Origin: an uncultured Clostridia bacterium
Lineage (GTDB): Bacteria; Bacillota; Clostridia; Oscillospirales; Acutalibacteraceae
DNA length: 64,000 nt
Assembly (NCBI GenBank): GCA_937907605.1
Contig: CALCYI010000017.1
Location: 1 to 64,000, forward strand
Direction: 5' to 3'
In this document: one piece after another, positions 42,717 to 54,375 of the stretch
Numbering within the stretch: the first letter of the stretch is position 1
Layout: every line of letters starts with the position of its first letter
Notes under the pieces: generated by a model
Seen by the model: only the letters and a program-made list of their open reading frames with translations
The model's database searches: none
Told to the model about the DNA's origin: nothing
Program-made: the position numbers and the translations under genes

Positions 42717-43076
42717 TTAACGTGTCCTCTTGAGCGTTACCGCCATATAGTCAAAATCCGCGTTAACGGGCGCCTCGGGCTTTTTGAGCGTTATCTCAAT
42801 TTTTTCTATATCCTCAAACTCCTCAAAGAGCGAATCGCACACAGCCTGCGCCGCTTTTTCAATAAGGTCATAGCTTCTTTCTGTAAATACTCTGCGTATA
42901 TTTTTTACAACCCTTGCGTAGCTCACCGTATCGTTAACGTTATCACTTTCGCACGCCCTCTCGAGAGGAAGGTAATAATCAAGGTCGATTATAAAGCTCT
43001 GACCGTTTTCCTTTTCCTCGTCATTTACGCCGTGATATGCGAAAAGTTTAAGCCCTTTTATCGTTATCTTATCCAT
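42717..43076 (-). CDS. folB: Dihydroneopterin aldolase
   Basis: 119 residues, family length. Cleaves dihydroneopterin to 6-hydroxymethyl-dihydropterin and glycolaldehyde. Motifs LKLFAYHGVNDEEKENGQSF (about 9-28) with the catalytic Glu, SYARVV and YDLIEKAAQAVCDSLF, then LKKPEAPV with the conserved Lys. Its start overlaps the end of folP by 13 bp; it hands substrate to FolK. Confidence 0.95.
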   Translation of the reverse strand: MDKITIKGLKLFAYHGVNDEEKENGQSFIIDLDYYLPLERACESDNVNDTVSYARVVKNIRRVFTERSYDLIEKAAQAVCDSLFEEFEDIEKIEITLKKPEAPVNADFDYMAVTLKRTR

Positions 43077-43870
43077 TTTTTTATTTCCTCAGCCGTTTTA
43101 ATGCCCTTAATTTCGTCCTTTACGTCGTGGAGGCGGATTATATCAACTCCGCCGAAAATTGCCGCGGTATCCGCCGCTATGTTGCCGAAAATGCGTTTTG
43201 AGGGCTCACCCTCTCCGCTTGCAGTACCAATAACCCTTTTCCTGCTCACTCCGATTAAGAGCGGAACTCCGTCAATTTTCAGCGCCTTCTGATTTGCTAT
43301 AAGCTCAAGATTTTGCTCATAGCTCTTGCCGAAGCCTGTTCCGCAGTCAACGCAGAGCTGTTCTCTTTTTATACCAAAAGTAATACACTTGGTAATAAAT
43401 TCATCAAAGAAATTTCCGACCTCTTTTACTCCTCCCGACTGCGCGTGGGTAATCACCCAGCCCGCTCCGCTGCGCTTAATAAGCTCAGCCATATCGGGAT
43501 TAAAAACGCCGCTCACGTCGTTAATTATGTCCGCGCCCTCCGCGAGCGCACGCTCGGCGACATACGGAAAATACGTATCAACCGAAATCGGAACGTCCGT
43601 TTTTTCGCGTATTGCCTTAATAACGCCCTCAAGCCTGCTCCACTCCTCCTCGGGAGTGATTTCGGTATATCCGGGGCGCGTCGACTGCGCGCCGAGGTCA
43701 ATAATATCCGCTCCATCGGAGATTAGTTCAAGCGCGTAATTTACCGCATTTTCCTTTGAAAAATGCTCGCCGCCGTCTGAAAACGAATCGGGCGTAACGT
43801 TGACTATACCCATAATCAGCGTGTGGCATCCGTATTCAATTTTCTTTTCTCTGCAAATCCAGTTCATCAT
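43064..43870 (-). CDS. folP: Dihydropteroate synthase
   Basis: 268 residues. Condenses the pterin pyrophosphate with p-aminobenzoate; the sulfonamide target. Motifs MGIVNVTPDSFSDGG (near 20-34), DLGAQSTRPG, PISVDTY, INDVSG, DCGTGFGKSYEQNLEL, GVSRKRVIG and RLHDVKD. All are intact. Its start shares one base with the folE stop. Confidence 0.96.
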   Translation of the reverse strand: MMNWICREKKIEYGCHTLIMGIVNVTPDSFSDGGEHFSKENAVNYALELISDGADIIDLGAQSTRPGYTEITPEEEWSRLEGVIKAIREKTDVPISVDTYFPYVAERALAEGADIINDVSGVFNPDMAELIKRSGAGWVITHAQSGGVKEVGNFFDEFITKCITFGIKREQLCVDCGTGFGKSYEQNLELIANQKALKIDGVPLLIGVSRKRVIGTASGEGEPSKRIFGNIAADTAAIFGGVDIIRLHDVKDEIKGIKTAEEIKKWIR

Positions 43871-44439
43871 TATTTAGTCAGCAGCGAGAGCACCTCCGCT
43901 CTCGTTCTCGCGTCGGTTCTTATATTTCCTCTGAGCGCCGAGGTCTGCGTTTTTGAGCCGGGAACCCTTGCGCCCCTTATGGACATACACATATGCTCCG
44001 CCTCAATTACCACGGCAACTCCTCTCGGCGATAGGTTCTCGTTAAGAAAGTCCGCTATGTCATGGGTTAAGCGTTCCTGTACCTGAGGCTTCTTTGCAAA
44101 ATTATCGACTATCCTTGCAAGCTTTGAAAGCCCGATAATCTTATTGTCGCTCGGGATATATGCGATATGAGCCTTACCCACGAAGGGAAGCAGGTGATGC
44201 TCGCACATAGAAGAAAACGGTATATCCTTAACTATAACTACCTCGTCGTTGGACTTTTCCTCAAAAAGCTTTAAGTGCTGCTTCGGGTCCTCGTTAATGC
44301 CAGAAAACAGCTCCTCATACATATTAGCAACTCTCTGCGGAGTTTCAAGGAGCCCGTCTCTGTCGGGGTCCTCGCCGACCGCTACGAGAATATCCCTTAC
44401 CGCCTTTTTAATTATTTCCTTATTTTCGTTAGTAATCAT
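43870..44439 (-). CDS. folE: GTP cyclohydrolase I
   Basis: 189 residues, type IA. Converts GTP to dihydroneopterin triphosphate. Zinc and catalytic residues are in [20 protein letters not shown] (Cys, His, His), [16 protein letters not shown] and the second zinc Cys in [10 protein letters not shown]. First fol gene, 11 bp after the LCP-like gene; folQ-type dephosphorylation is not encoded in the operon. Confidence 0.96.
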   Translation of the reverse strand: MITNENKEIIKKAVRDILVAVGEDPDRDGLLETPQRVANMYEELFSGINEDPKQHLKLFEEKSNDEVVIVKDIPFSSMCEHHLLPFVGKAHIAYIPSDNKIIGLSKLARIVDNFAKKPQVQERLTHDIADFLNENLSPRGVAVVIEAEHMCMSIRGARVPGSKTQTSALRGNIRTDARTRAEVLSLLTK

Positions 44440-44450
44440 TGCCGCACCTC

Positions 44451-45374
44451 CTATTTAGAGAAGTATCCTTTAATACCCGAAAGCGAGCTTTGGGTAAGCA
44501 CGTTTTTGTCGTCGTACTGCGCGTTTGAGGAATACAGGGTTATTTCGTTACTCAGCGTTGAAAATACCTTGATTGAGTCCTTCGCCGTTTCAAAATCGCG
44601 TACCGTAACGTCGGTTTTAGCCGACTTCATAAACAGCCTGAAAAGTAAATCCGCCCTGTCGTAATTATTTTCGGTAATAAGCCCCGTCATCGCTCTCAGC
44701 ACAAGCTCATTTTCAAGAGCAAAGTTTTTTTCCTTTTCGCTGAAATAGCGAAGCAGATTCGCGGTTTCCCTGCCGCTGATTTTTTGCTCGCCCTGATTAA
44801 TCTTGAGCGTATATTTATCGTCCTCTTTGCCTCCGCTGTAATCAATTTCCATGCCCGAGGCATAGACGAAGGTGCCGAGCTTGTTTACAAACTCTACGAA
44901 CGAGCTGTCGTCAAAGAGCGCGTAATAATCAAATTCAAATCCGAAATATTCTACAAGCCTTTTTTCAAGCTCCAGCACGCCGCTGTTTTTATAGATTTTT
45001 TGTACGCTCTGATTATTAATTACGGTTTTCGGAGAAATACATGCAGCCTTATACGCTTTATTTGTTTTATCTGCCTGTAAGAAAAAGATAAAGTGTATAC
45101 TATCGTAATCGTTATCCGTGCCGATAATGAGATAATTCGTCTTTCCGCTTATCTTCGGAAGCTGAGCTGCGGAATCGGTGAGCTCCTCGGTAACGGTCAA
45201 TTCCCCTTTAGCGAAAAATTCAGCCGCGCTGTTATAATTTTTTGAAAGAAAGCCTATAAATACGGCGGTAAAAACGACGATAAACGCAAGCAGAAGATAT
45301 AAAACTTTAGCCTGTTTAGAGGCTCTTACTGATTTTGGAACATAAATATCTCCTCTGTTTTTAAATATTTTCAT
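44451..45374 (-). CDS. Degenerate LytR-CpsA-Psr-like membrane protein
   Basis: 307 residues. Start ATG 45374 has RBS AGGGAGGTGG. One membrane helix (24-43), then an extracytoplasmic domain following the LCP pattern: [14 protein letters not shown] (start of the fold), [27 protein letters not shown] where canonical LCPs have the Arg-Asp rich phosphate site, [20 protein letters not shown], and a [13 protein letters not shown] segment. The key Arg/Asp pairs are lost, so ligase activity is doubtful. Read through to the fol genes; faces away from dnaA. Confidence 0.55.
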   Translation of the reverse strand: MKIFKNRGDIYVPKSVRASKQAKVLYLLLAFIVVFTAVFIGFLSKNYNSAAEFFAKGELTVTEELTDSAAQLPKISGKTNYLIIGTDNDYDSIHFIFFLQADKTNKAYKAACISPKTVINNQSVQKIYKNSGVLELEKRLVEYFGFEFDYYALFDDSSFVEFVNKLGTFVYASGMEIDYSGGKEDDKYTLKINQGEQKISGRETANLLRYFSEKEKNFALENELVLRAMTGLITENNYDRADLLFRLFMKSAKTDVTVRDFETAKDSIKVFSTLSNEITLYSSNAQYDDKNVLTQSSLSGIKGYFSK

Positions 45375-45403
45375 TTTTACCACCTCCCTTTTAATTCAAG
45401 ATG

Positions 45404-45432
45404 ATTATATTATATAATTTTTAAAATTACAA
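45404..45432 (-). promoter_or_regulatory. Promoter of the LCP-like/fol operon
   Basis: Minus strand: TTGTAA (45427-45432), 17-bp spacer, TATAAT (45404-45409), about 30 bp before the start. Confidence 0.7.
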
Positions 45433-45460
45433 GTTAAATGAAAGAATATTTTTATAACTA

Positions 45461-45489
45461 TTGACTTGCATAAAATTATATATTATAAT
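45461..45489 (+). promoter_or_regulatory. dnaA promoter
   Basis: TTGACT (45461-45466), 17-bp spacer, TATAAT (45484-45489). No DnaA box was seen between it and the gene. Confidence 0.75.
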
Positions 45490-45544
45490 AATTAAATGTA
45501 TAACTATAAGTATTAGTAATTATATATAAGAAAGAAGTGAAACG

Positions 45545-46879
45545 ATGAACACAATGTATGACCTCTGGAAGCAGGTTATGGATTATATAAAAAGTAAAAT
45601 CAATAAAACCGTATATGACGTATGGTTTTCCGAAATTGAAATAAAAAGCTTTGATGAGGGTAAGGCGGTTATTTTCTTTCCCGGAAGATTTAAGATGAAT
45701 ACCGTACACCACGAATACGATTATTTAATTCACGAGGCTTTTAAGGCGGTATGCGGCTTTGACTGTAAAATTGAATACACCTGCCCCGAAAATGAGGAGC
45801 TTGAAAAGGAGATAACTAACGTTGATATTGAGGACCTCAAAAACGATACCTTCACGTTTGAAAACTTCATCTCGGGACCGTCAAATAAATTTGCTTTTAC
45901 TGCGGCAAAGGCGATTGCCGCAAACCCCGGCGGAATTATGGAGGTAAACAGTATTACAAATTACAATCCCCTGTTTATTTACGGTGCGTCGGGACTCGGC
46001 AAAACCCACCTTTTAAACGCTATACAGTATGAGATAAAGCAGAAATTTCCGCAGCTCAACGTGCTATACGTAAGCGCGGAGGAATTTGCAAACGAGTTTA
46101 TAACGGCGCTCGGTAACAGAACGACGGATAATTTCCATGAAAAATACAGGTCAAATATCGACGTATTCTTAGTTGACGATATTCAGTTTATCGCAGGTAA
46201 AACTCAGACCGAGGAGGAATTTTTCCATACCTTCAACGCTCTCGTTAATAACGGAAAGCAGGTTGTTTTAACCTCAGACAGACCGCCGAAGGAAATTCAC
46301 TCCTTAACGGACAGGCTCCGCTCCCGCTTCGTATCTGGACTTCTTGCGGACATTCAATCGCCTGAATTTGAAACGCGTTGCGCAATAATAAAAAGAAAAG
46401 CAAAGCTCCTTGATTTTGAAATTGACGACAACGTAGTAGAATACATAGCCGAAAAGGTTAAATCAAATATACGTCAGCTTGAGGGTATTACCAAAAAGCT
46501 TCACGCAAAATGCGTTTTCGGCGACCAAAAGCCGACTATTGCGCTTGCGCAGAATGCAATTAAGGATATTATCAACGACGACGTTCCCCTTCCCGTAACT
46601 ATTAAAAAAGTTGTTGACGAGGTAAGCAGGACAACGGGAATTTCAGTGGACGATATTTATTCAAAAAAGAGAACCGCTAATATTTCAAACGCAAGAAAAA
46701 TGTGCTTTTACATTATCAGAAATATTACGGATATGAGCTTTGAGCAAATCGGTAATGAATTCAGCAAGGACCATTCAACCGTAATGTATAACGTACAGGA
46801 AATGGAAAAAATGCTCGGCTCAAATTCAAGCCTTAATTCACAGATTCTCGATATAATTAATAATATTAAGGGTGTCTGA
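45545..46879 (+). CDS. dnaA: Chromosomal replication initiator DnaA
   Basis: 444 residues, usual length. Binds DnaA boxes at oriC, melts DNA and loads helicase. Domain I (1-75), a short linker, the AAA+ domain with Walker A GASGLGKT (147-154), Walker B VFLVDDIQF and sensor TSDRPP, and a C-terminal helix-turn-helix with the signature DHSTVMYNVQEME. Start 45545 sits after AGAAGTGA. Leads the + strand replication cluster. Confidence 0.97.
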   Translation: MNTMYDLWKQVMDYIKSKINKTVYDVWFSEIEIKSFDEGKAVIFFPGRFKMNTVHHEYDYLIHEAFKAVCGFDCKIEYTCPENEELEKEITNVDIEDLKNDTFTFENFISGPSNKFAFTAAKAIAANPGGIMEVNSITNYNPLFIYGASGLGKTHLLNAIQYEIKQKFPQLNVLYVSAEEFANEFITALGNRTTDNFHEKYRSNIDVFLVDDIQFIAGKTQTEEEFFHTFNALVNNGKQVVLTSDRPPKEIHSLTDRLRSRFVSGLLADIQSPEFETRCAIIKRKAKLLDFEIDDNVVEYIAEKVKSNIRQLEGITKKLHAKCVFGDQKPTIALAQNAIKDIINDDVPLPVTIKKVVDEVSRTTGISVDDIYSKKRTANISNARKMCFYIIRNITDMSFEQIGNEFSKDHSTVMYNVQEMEKMLGSNSSLNSQILDIINNIKGV

Positions 46880-47112
46880 TTTTTCCACAATTTTTTACTT
46901 TTACACTTAAAAATTTTAAGTTTATATGTTGAAAAAAATATTTTTTCACATTTTAAACAATTTTACTAACAAGCATTTAAATCGGTTGTTGAAAATAAAT
47001 TAAGCATTTTTCTTATCTAAATACCGTTTTAAACATTTTCCACAGCCTCTATTATTACTTCTAACATATATATAATTTTTGAATCAAAAAATGAAAAGAA
47101 AGGATTTTTGCC
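46880..47112. other. oriC: Probable oriC between dnaA and dnaN
   Basis: 233 bp, very AT-rich, no gene. Three exact TTWTNCACA DnaA boxes on the + strand: TTTTCCACA (46881-46889), TTTTTCACA (46942-46950), TTTTCCACA (47036-47044), with a near box TTTTACACT at about 46907. GTTGAAAAAA/TTTTTTCA dyad at 46928-46950. Position between dnaA and dnaN is where many Gram-positive origins lie. The upstream dnaA gap has none, so this is the best candidate. Confidence 0.65.
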
Positions 47113-48225
47113 ATGAAATTCACCTGTAATACAAAGGAGCTCAACACAGCCTGCAATAACGTAATAAGAGCGGTAAGCTCAAAGGTTACTATTCCGACAA
47201 TTGAGGGTATATTAATTGAATGCTCAAATAATACCCTTTCGCTTACGGGATACGATTTTGAATTTGGAATCAATACTGTTTTAAACGTTGATTCGCAAGA
47301 AAACGGCTCGATAGTTATTAACGCTAAAATTCTCTGCGATATTATAAGAAAGCTTCCCGATGAGGAGGTTACTATCGAAACAAGCGGAGCCTCAGTTTCA
47401 ATAGTAAGCGGCGCTGCTCAGTATAATATTACGGGTATAGACGCTGAGGAATATCCCGAGCTTCCGTCCGTTAATGGCGGTCAGGTGCTTGAACTTAACC
47501 AGGATATGCTTCATTCAATGATTTTACAGACTATGTTCTCAGTTGCGGATACCGAAAGCTCAAAGCCCGTATATACAGGTCTTAAGTTTGATATAAGAAA
47601 GAATGAAATTACGCTTATCGGCGTAGACGGTTACCGCCTTGCAATAAGAAAAGAGGACGTTAATTATTCAGGCGATGAAATTACCTTCATTGTGCCTAAA
47701 AAGACGATAAGAGAGCTTGTAAAGCTTATGAACGCCGAAAGCGAGAGCAGTATAAGAATTTCTATCGGCAGACGTCATATAGTATTTGACGTTGAAAATT
47801 ATTCAATTATAAGCCGCCTTCTTGACGGTGAATTCATTGACTGGCATACCGCCGTACCTAAAACAATTAGCACGACGGTGCTTGTAAATACAAACGACGC
47901 AATTAACTGTATCGACAGAGCGCTTCCCGTTATTGAAAATAATCAAAAGAATCCTATCAGATGCTTATTTGATAACGATGAGATGAGAGTTTCCACCGTT
48001 TCAAGCCTCGGCAGAGTAATAAACTACACCCATGCAAACACCTCCGGCGACAGAGTTGAAATCGGCTTTAATTCAAAATTTATGCTCGACGCGCTTAACG
48101 CAGCGGATACTGACGAGATAAGAATAGAGCTTGCTGGTCCCGTAAGTCCCGTAAAGGTTATGCCGCTTGAGGGCGACCGCTTCTTATTCTTAGTTCTTCC
48201 GATGAGGCTTAAGAATGAAAATTAA
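47113..48225 (+). CDS. dnaN: DNA polymerase III beta sliding clamp
   Basis: 370 residues in three repeated domains, MKFTCNTKELNTACNNVIRAV at the start and the C-terminal MPLEGDRFLFLVLPMRL ending found in all clamps. Ring-shaped processivity factor of Pol III. Family motif CSNNTLSLTGYDFEFGI fits. Overlaps the next gene by 11 bp. Confidence 0.96.
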   Translation: MKFTCNTKELNTACNNVIRAVSSKVTIPTIEGILIECSNNTLSLTGYDFEFGINTVLNVDSQENGSIVINAKILCDIIRKLPDEEVTIETSGASVSIVSGAAQYNITGIDAEEYPELPSVNGGQVLELNQDMLHSMILQTMFSVADTESSKPVYTGLKFDIRKNEITLIGVDGYRLAIRKEDVNYSGDEITFIVPKKTIRELVKLMNAESESSIRISIGRRHIVFDVENYSIISRLLDGEFIDWHTAVPKTISTTVLVNTNDAINCIDRALPVIENNQKNPIRCLFDNDEMRVSTVSSLGRVINYTHANTSGDRVEIGFNSKFMLDALNAADTDEIRIELAGPVSPVKVMPLEGDRFLFLVLPMRLKNEN

Positions 48226-48466
48226 GGTTAAGGCAAAGCCTCACAGACAGGAAGAGGTAAAAATTAATACCGATTTTATTCAGCTCCAGGCGTTTTTAAA
48301 ATTTATGGGAATTGCCGAAACGGGCGGACAGGCTAAGGAATTTATTAACGACGGGATTATCCGCGTTAACGGAGAGATCTGCACCGCAAGGGGTAAAAAG
48401 CTGAGAAACGGCGATACCGTTACCGCTTTTTCAACGGATTATTTAATAGTAAATGAAAATCAATAA
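48215..48466 (+). CDS. yaaA: S4-domain RNA-binding protein YaaA/RlbA
   Basis: 83 residues. S4 fold: FIQLQAFLKFMGIAETGGQAKEFINDGIIRVNGEICTARGKKLRNGDTV (read in parts), the pattern of the small S4 protein encoded between dnaN and recF in Firmicutes; it may bind rRNA or tRNA. Overlaps dnaN (11 bp) and recF (14 bp), so translation is coupled. Confidence 0.92.
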   Translation: MKIKVKAKPHRQEEVKINTDFIQLQAFLKFMGIAETGGQAKEFINDGIIRVNGEICTARGKKLRNGDTVTAFSTDYLIVNENQ

Positions 48467-49538
48467 AATATCACTTGAAAATTTCAGAAACTTTGAGAAA
48501 TTAGAGGTCTCCTTTGACGACATAAATATCATTTGGGGCGAAAATGCTCAGGGTAAAACAAATTTAATAGAGGCGATATATCTTTTCACAGGTGCTAAGA
48601 GCTTCCGCGGCGCGAGGGACAAGGAGCTCGTTAAGCTCGGCGAGAAAAAAAGCAGACTGAAATTATATTTTGACGACGGCGGCAGAGAACAGGAAGCCGA
48701 AATTAATATTGAAAACAGACGGTCTGTTTCAATAAACGGAGTCAAAAAGAAAAATTCGCAGGAGCTTTCCGATATATTCAAGGCGGTCGTATTCAGTCCT
48801 GTGCATTTAAGTATGATTAAGGACGGACCGCGGGAAAGAAGGCGTTTCGTCGACGGCGCGCTTTGTCAGCTTAAATCAAATTACAGGAATCTCCTTAAGG
48901 AATACTCCCGTGCGCTGCAGCAGAGAAATTCGCTATTAAAGGATTTAGTAAAGCATCCCGAAATGGAGAGAATGCTCTATATCTGGAACGAAAACCTTGC
49001 GCGAAACGGCGCTAAAATCATTTATCAGCGCCTTAAATACCTTGAAAGCCTTGCACCCTACGTAAACGATATATTTCTCGGAATAAGCAATAACAAGGAA
49101 AATATTGAGCTTAAATACGCAGGCTGCGACGAATTCAGCACGGATATCAAAGACATTGAAAAAAAGCTTTTAAAGGCATTTGAGGAGTCAAAAACCGTCG
49201 ATATAATCAACCGCATCACAACCAAAGGACCGCACAGGGACGATATTGAAATTCTTATTAACGGCAACAGTGCAAGAATTTACGGCTCCCAGGGACAGCA
49301 GAGAAGCTGCGTGCTCGCCCTTAAGCTCGCCGAGGCGGCGCTTTTAAAGCAGATGACGGGTAAGGAGCCTATTGCGCTCCTTGACGACGTTATGAGCGAG
49401 CTTGACGAGGGACGGCAGGATTATATTTTAAACAATATTGAAAGCTCTCAGGTCTTTATCACCTGCTGTGACAAGGAAACGGTTTTAAGACTAAAGCAGG
49501 GCAAGACGATACATATAGAAAACGGACAGGTTAAGTAA
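48453..49538 (+). CDS. recF: Recombination mediator RecF
   Basis: 361 residues. SMC-like ATPase that loads RecA at gaps. Walker A WGENAQGKTNLIEAI (28-42), signature GSQGQQRSCVLALKLAE and Walker B LLDDVMSELDEGRQ. Stop overlaps the start of the next gene (TAATG). Confidence 0.95.
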   Translation: MKINKISLENFRNFEKLEVSFDDINIIWGENAQGKTNLIEAIYLFTGAKSFRGARDKELVKLGEKKSRLKLYFDDGGREQEAEINIENRRSVSINGVKKKNSQELSDIFKAVVFSPVHLSMIKDGPRERRRFVDGALCQLKSNYRNLLKEYSRALQQRNSLLKDLVKHPEMERMLYIWNENLARNGAKIIYQRLKYLESLAPYVNDIFLGISNNKENIELKYAGCDEFSTDIKDIEKKLLKAFEESKTVDIINRITTKGPHRDDIEILINGNSARIYGSQGQQRSCVLALKLAEAALLKQMTGKEPIALLDDVMSELDEGRQDYILNNIESSQVFITCCDKETVLRLKQGKTIHIENGQVK

Positions 49539-49783
49539 TGTATATCCACCTCGGAGAAAACACGGTAATTACCGATAAAAATATTATAGGCATTTTTGAT
49601 ATGGATACCTCGACGGTAAACAAAGCGACGAGGGATTACCTTAAAAACGCCGAGCTTAAGGGAAGGATTGAATACGTAAACTACGAACTCCCGAAGAGCT
49701 TTATTGTAACCGATACGAAAATTTACGTAAGTCCTATTAACACATCAACCTTAAACAAAAGAAGCAAATCAAGTAAATTCTGA
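49538..49783 (+). CDS. remB: Extracellular matrix regulator RemB (DUF370)
   Basis: 81 residues. MYIHLGENTVITDKNIIGIFDMD is the DUF370 signature; Rem-family proteins bind DNA and, in Bacillus, affect biofilm matrix genes. Always between recF and gyrB in Firmicutes. Starts on the last base of the recF stop, so coupled. Confidence 0.93.
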   Translation: MYIHLGENTVITDKNIIGIFDMDTSTVNKATRDYLKNAELKGRIEYVNYELPKSFIVTDTKIYVSPINTSTLNKRSKSSKF

Positions 49784-49790
49784 AGAATGA

Positions 49791-51794
<2,004 letters not shown>

Positions 51795-51812
51795 GGAAAG
51801 GAGTGCTTATAA

Positions 51813-54287
51813 ATGAACGAAGAAATTCGCTACGATAATCAAAAAATCGTTGACGTTGAAATAAGCGATGAGATTCGTAAAGCGTTCCTTGACTACTCAA
51901 TGAGCGTTATCGTGTCGCGTGCGCTGCCCGACGTAAGGGACGGCTTAAAGCCCGTACACAGAAGAATTTTATACGCAATGTATAAAAACAACCTTTATCC
52001 CACCAACCCGTACAGGAAGTGCGCAACCACCGTCGGCGACGTGCTCGGTCATTATCATCCCCACGGCGACGCTTCGGTTTACGACGCTATGGTAAGGCTT
52101 GCGCAGACGTTTTCAATGCGCCACATCCTCGTTGACGGCCACGGCAACTTCGGCTCCATAGACGGAGACCCGCCCGCAGCATACCGTTATACCGAGAGCA
52201 GACTCTCGAAAACGGCGATGAAAATGCTCGACGATATTAAGAAGGAAACGGTTGACTGGGCGCCGAACTTTGACGATACGGAGAACGAGCCCACCGTGCT
52301 TCCCGCACGCTTCCCGAACCTGCTCGTTAACGGCTCGTCGGGTATCGCGGTAGGTATGGCGACGAATATCCCGCCCCACAATATGCGCGAGGTTGTCGAG
52401 GGAATGTGCTGTTTAATCGACAATCCCGAGGCTGAGCTTGAGGAGCTTATGGAGCATATCAAGGGCCCCGACTTCCCGACCGCCGGTATCATTATGGGCG
52501 CGAGAGGAATAAGGGAAGCCTATGCAACCGGCAGGGGCAAAATCTATATCCGCGCGCGTGCCGAAATCGTTGAGGCGAAGGGTGACCGCTTTAAAATCGT
52601 TGTATCGGAAATCCCCTACGGCGTTAACAAGGCAAGGCTCATAACCCGTATCGCCGACCTCGTAAAAGAAAAGCGCCTTGAGGGCGTAGCCGACATTCAG
52701 GACTACTCCGACAGACGCGGTATGCATATCGAAATCACCGTAAAGCGCGACGCAAACGCGCAGGTAGTATTAAACAATCTGTATAAATTAACCGATATGC
52801 AGGTTACCTTCGGCGCAATCCTTCTTGCGCTTGACGACGGCGTTCCGAAGGTTATGAACCTCAAAACGATACTCGAAAAATATATTGTTTTCCAAAAGGA
52901 CATAATCAGAAGAAGAACCGAATTTGATTTAAAGAAGGCGCAGGAGAGGGCGCATATCTTAGAGGGACTTGCAAAGGCTATCGACATAGTCGACGAGGTT
53001 ATCGCAACTATCCGTGCCTGCAAGGGCGGACAGGCGGAAGCCAAGCAGGCGATTATGGACAAGTTCGGCTTTGACGACCCGCAGGCAAGCGCAATAGTCG
53101 CCTACCGTTTAGGTCAGCTCGCAGGGCTTGAAATAGAAAAGATTATGAACGAGCTCGACGAGCTCCATGCGAAGATTAAGGACTTCACCGATATTCTTCA
53201 AAACGAACAGCGTATTGACGAAATCATAAAGGCGGAATCCCGCGAAATCGCCGAGAAGTTCGGCGACGAGAGAAGAACGGAAATCTCCGCGTTCACGGGC
53301 GACGTTGACGACGAGGACTTAATTCCCGTTGAGGACTGTATCCTCACCCTCACCGAAAAGGGCTATATGAAGCGCCAGACGGTCGACACCTACAAGGCGC
53401 AAAACCGCGGCGGCAAGGGTATTATGGGTATGTCAAGGCGCGAGGAGGACTACGCAAAGACTATGTTCACCTGCTCCACCCACGATTATGTACTCATCTT
53501 TACCAACAAGGGTAAGGTATTCAAGCTCAAGGGCTACCAGATTCCCGAAAGCTCAAGAACGAGCAAGGGTATGAACGTGGTTAACCTTCTCCCGCTTGAA
53601 AGTGAGGAGACCGTATCCGCCATGGTTAAGATACCCGAGGAGGAGGAAAGAGCCTATCTCTGTATGGTAACCAAAAACGGTATTATCAAGCGTACCGCCA
53701 TTAATCAGTACGACCATATCAGAAAAACGGGTATTATCGCGATAAATCTTGACGAGGGCGACGAGCTCTGCTGGGTTGACGTTACCGACGGCGAAAGAAA
53801 GCTCGTAGTCGCTACCCACGACGGTATGGCAATCTGCTTTAAGGAGAGCGACGCAAGGCTCATCGGCAGAACCGCAAGGGGCGTTAAGGCTATTCAGCTC
53901 GGCGAGGGCGACTACGTAGTAGGCTTTGCGGTTGCGCTTGAGGGCAAGCAGCTCCTCACCGTATCCGAAACGGGCTACGGAAGAAAGAGCGAATTCTCCG
54001 ATTACCGCGTACAGTCCCGTGCGGGCAAGGGCTTAATTAACTACCGCTGCGCCCAGTTCGGCAAGGTTGCTATGATTGCGCCCGTTGACGATTCTAACGA
54101 CGTTATTATGATTACCACCGACGGAATCGTTATAAGGACGCATGCGGAGCAGATTTCCACCTTCAAGAGACCGAGTAAGGGCGTAAAGGTTATGAAGGTT
54201 AAGGACGACGAGCGCCTTGCAACCCTCTCGATTGTTGATAAATACGAGGAAGAGGACGAGGAAACCGAGGCTCCCGCAGAGGAATAA
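51813..54287 (+). CDS. gyrA: DNA gyrase subunit A
   Basis: 824 residues. Catalytic Tyr126 in AAYRYTE, winged-helix region [15 protein letters not shown] (80-94), and GyrA box QNRGGKG; six-bladed C-terminal DNA-wrapping domain; acidic tail [13 protein letters not shown]. At the quinolone-determining region the usual D-S-A is D-A-S (Ala87 where E. coli has Ser83), as in mycobacteria. Second gene of the gyrase pair, 18 bp after gyrB, RBS AAAGGAG. Confidence 0.97.
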   Translation: MNEEIRYDNQKIVDVEISDEIRKAFLDYSMSVIVSRALPDVRDGLKPVHRRILYAMYKNNLYPTNPYRKCATTVGDVLGHYHPHGDASVYDAMVRLAQTFSMRHILVDGHGNFGSIDGDPPAAYRYTESRLSKTAMKMLDDIKKETVDWAPNFDDTENEPTVLPARFPNLLVNGSSGIAVGMATNIPPHNMREVVEGMCCLIDNPEAELEELMEHIKGPDFPTAGIIMGARGIREAYATGRGKIYIRARAEIVEAKGDRFKIVVSEIPYGVNKARLITRIADLVKEKRLEGVADIQDYSDRRGMHIEITVKRDANAQVVLNNLYKLTDMQVTFGAILLALDDGVPKVMNLKTILEKYIVFQKDIIRRRTEFDLKKAQERAHILEGLAKAIDIVDEVIATIRACKGGQAEAKQAIMDKFGFDDPQASAIVAYRLGQLAGLEIEKIMNELDELHAKIKDFTDILQNEQRIDEIIKAESREIAEKFGDERRTEISAFTGDVDDEDLIPVEDCILTLTEKGYMKRQTVDTYKAQNRGGKGIMGMSRREEDYAKTMFTCSTHDYVLIFTNKGKVFKLKGYQIPESSRTSKGMNVVNLLPLESEETVSAMVKIPEEEERAYLCMVTKNGIIKRTAINQYDHIRKTGIIAINLDEGDELCWVDVTDGERKLVVATHDGMAICFKESDARLIGRTARGVKAIQLGEGDYVVGFAVALEGKQLLTVSETGYGRKSEFSDYRVQSRAGKGLINYRCAQFGKVAMIAPVDDSNDVIMITTDGIVIRTHAEQISTFKRPSKGVKVMKVKDDERLATLSIVDKYEEEDEETEAPAEE

Positions 54288-54375
54288 TTTACAAAAAGTT
54301 AAATTTATCATAAAAAGCAGGCAATCTATATACAGTATTAATTAAAACCTATTATAGAAAAGAGGAGAAATCATA

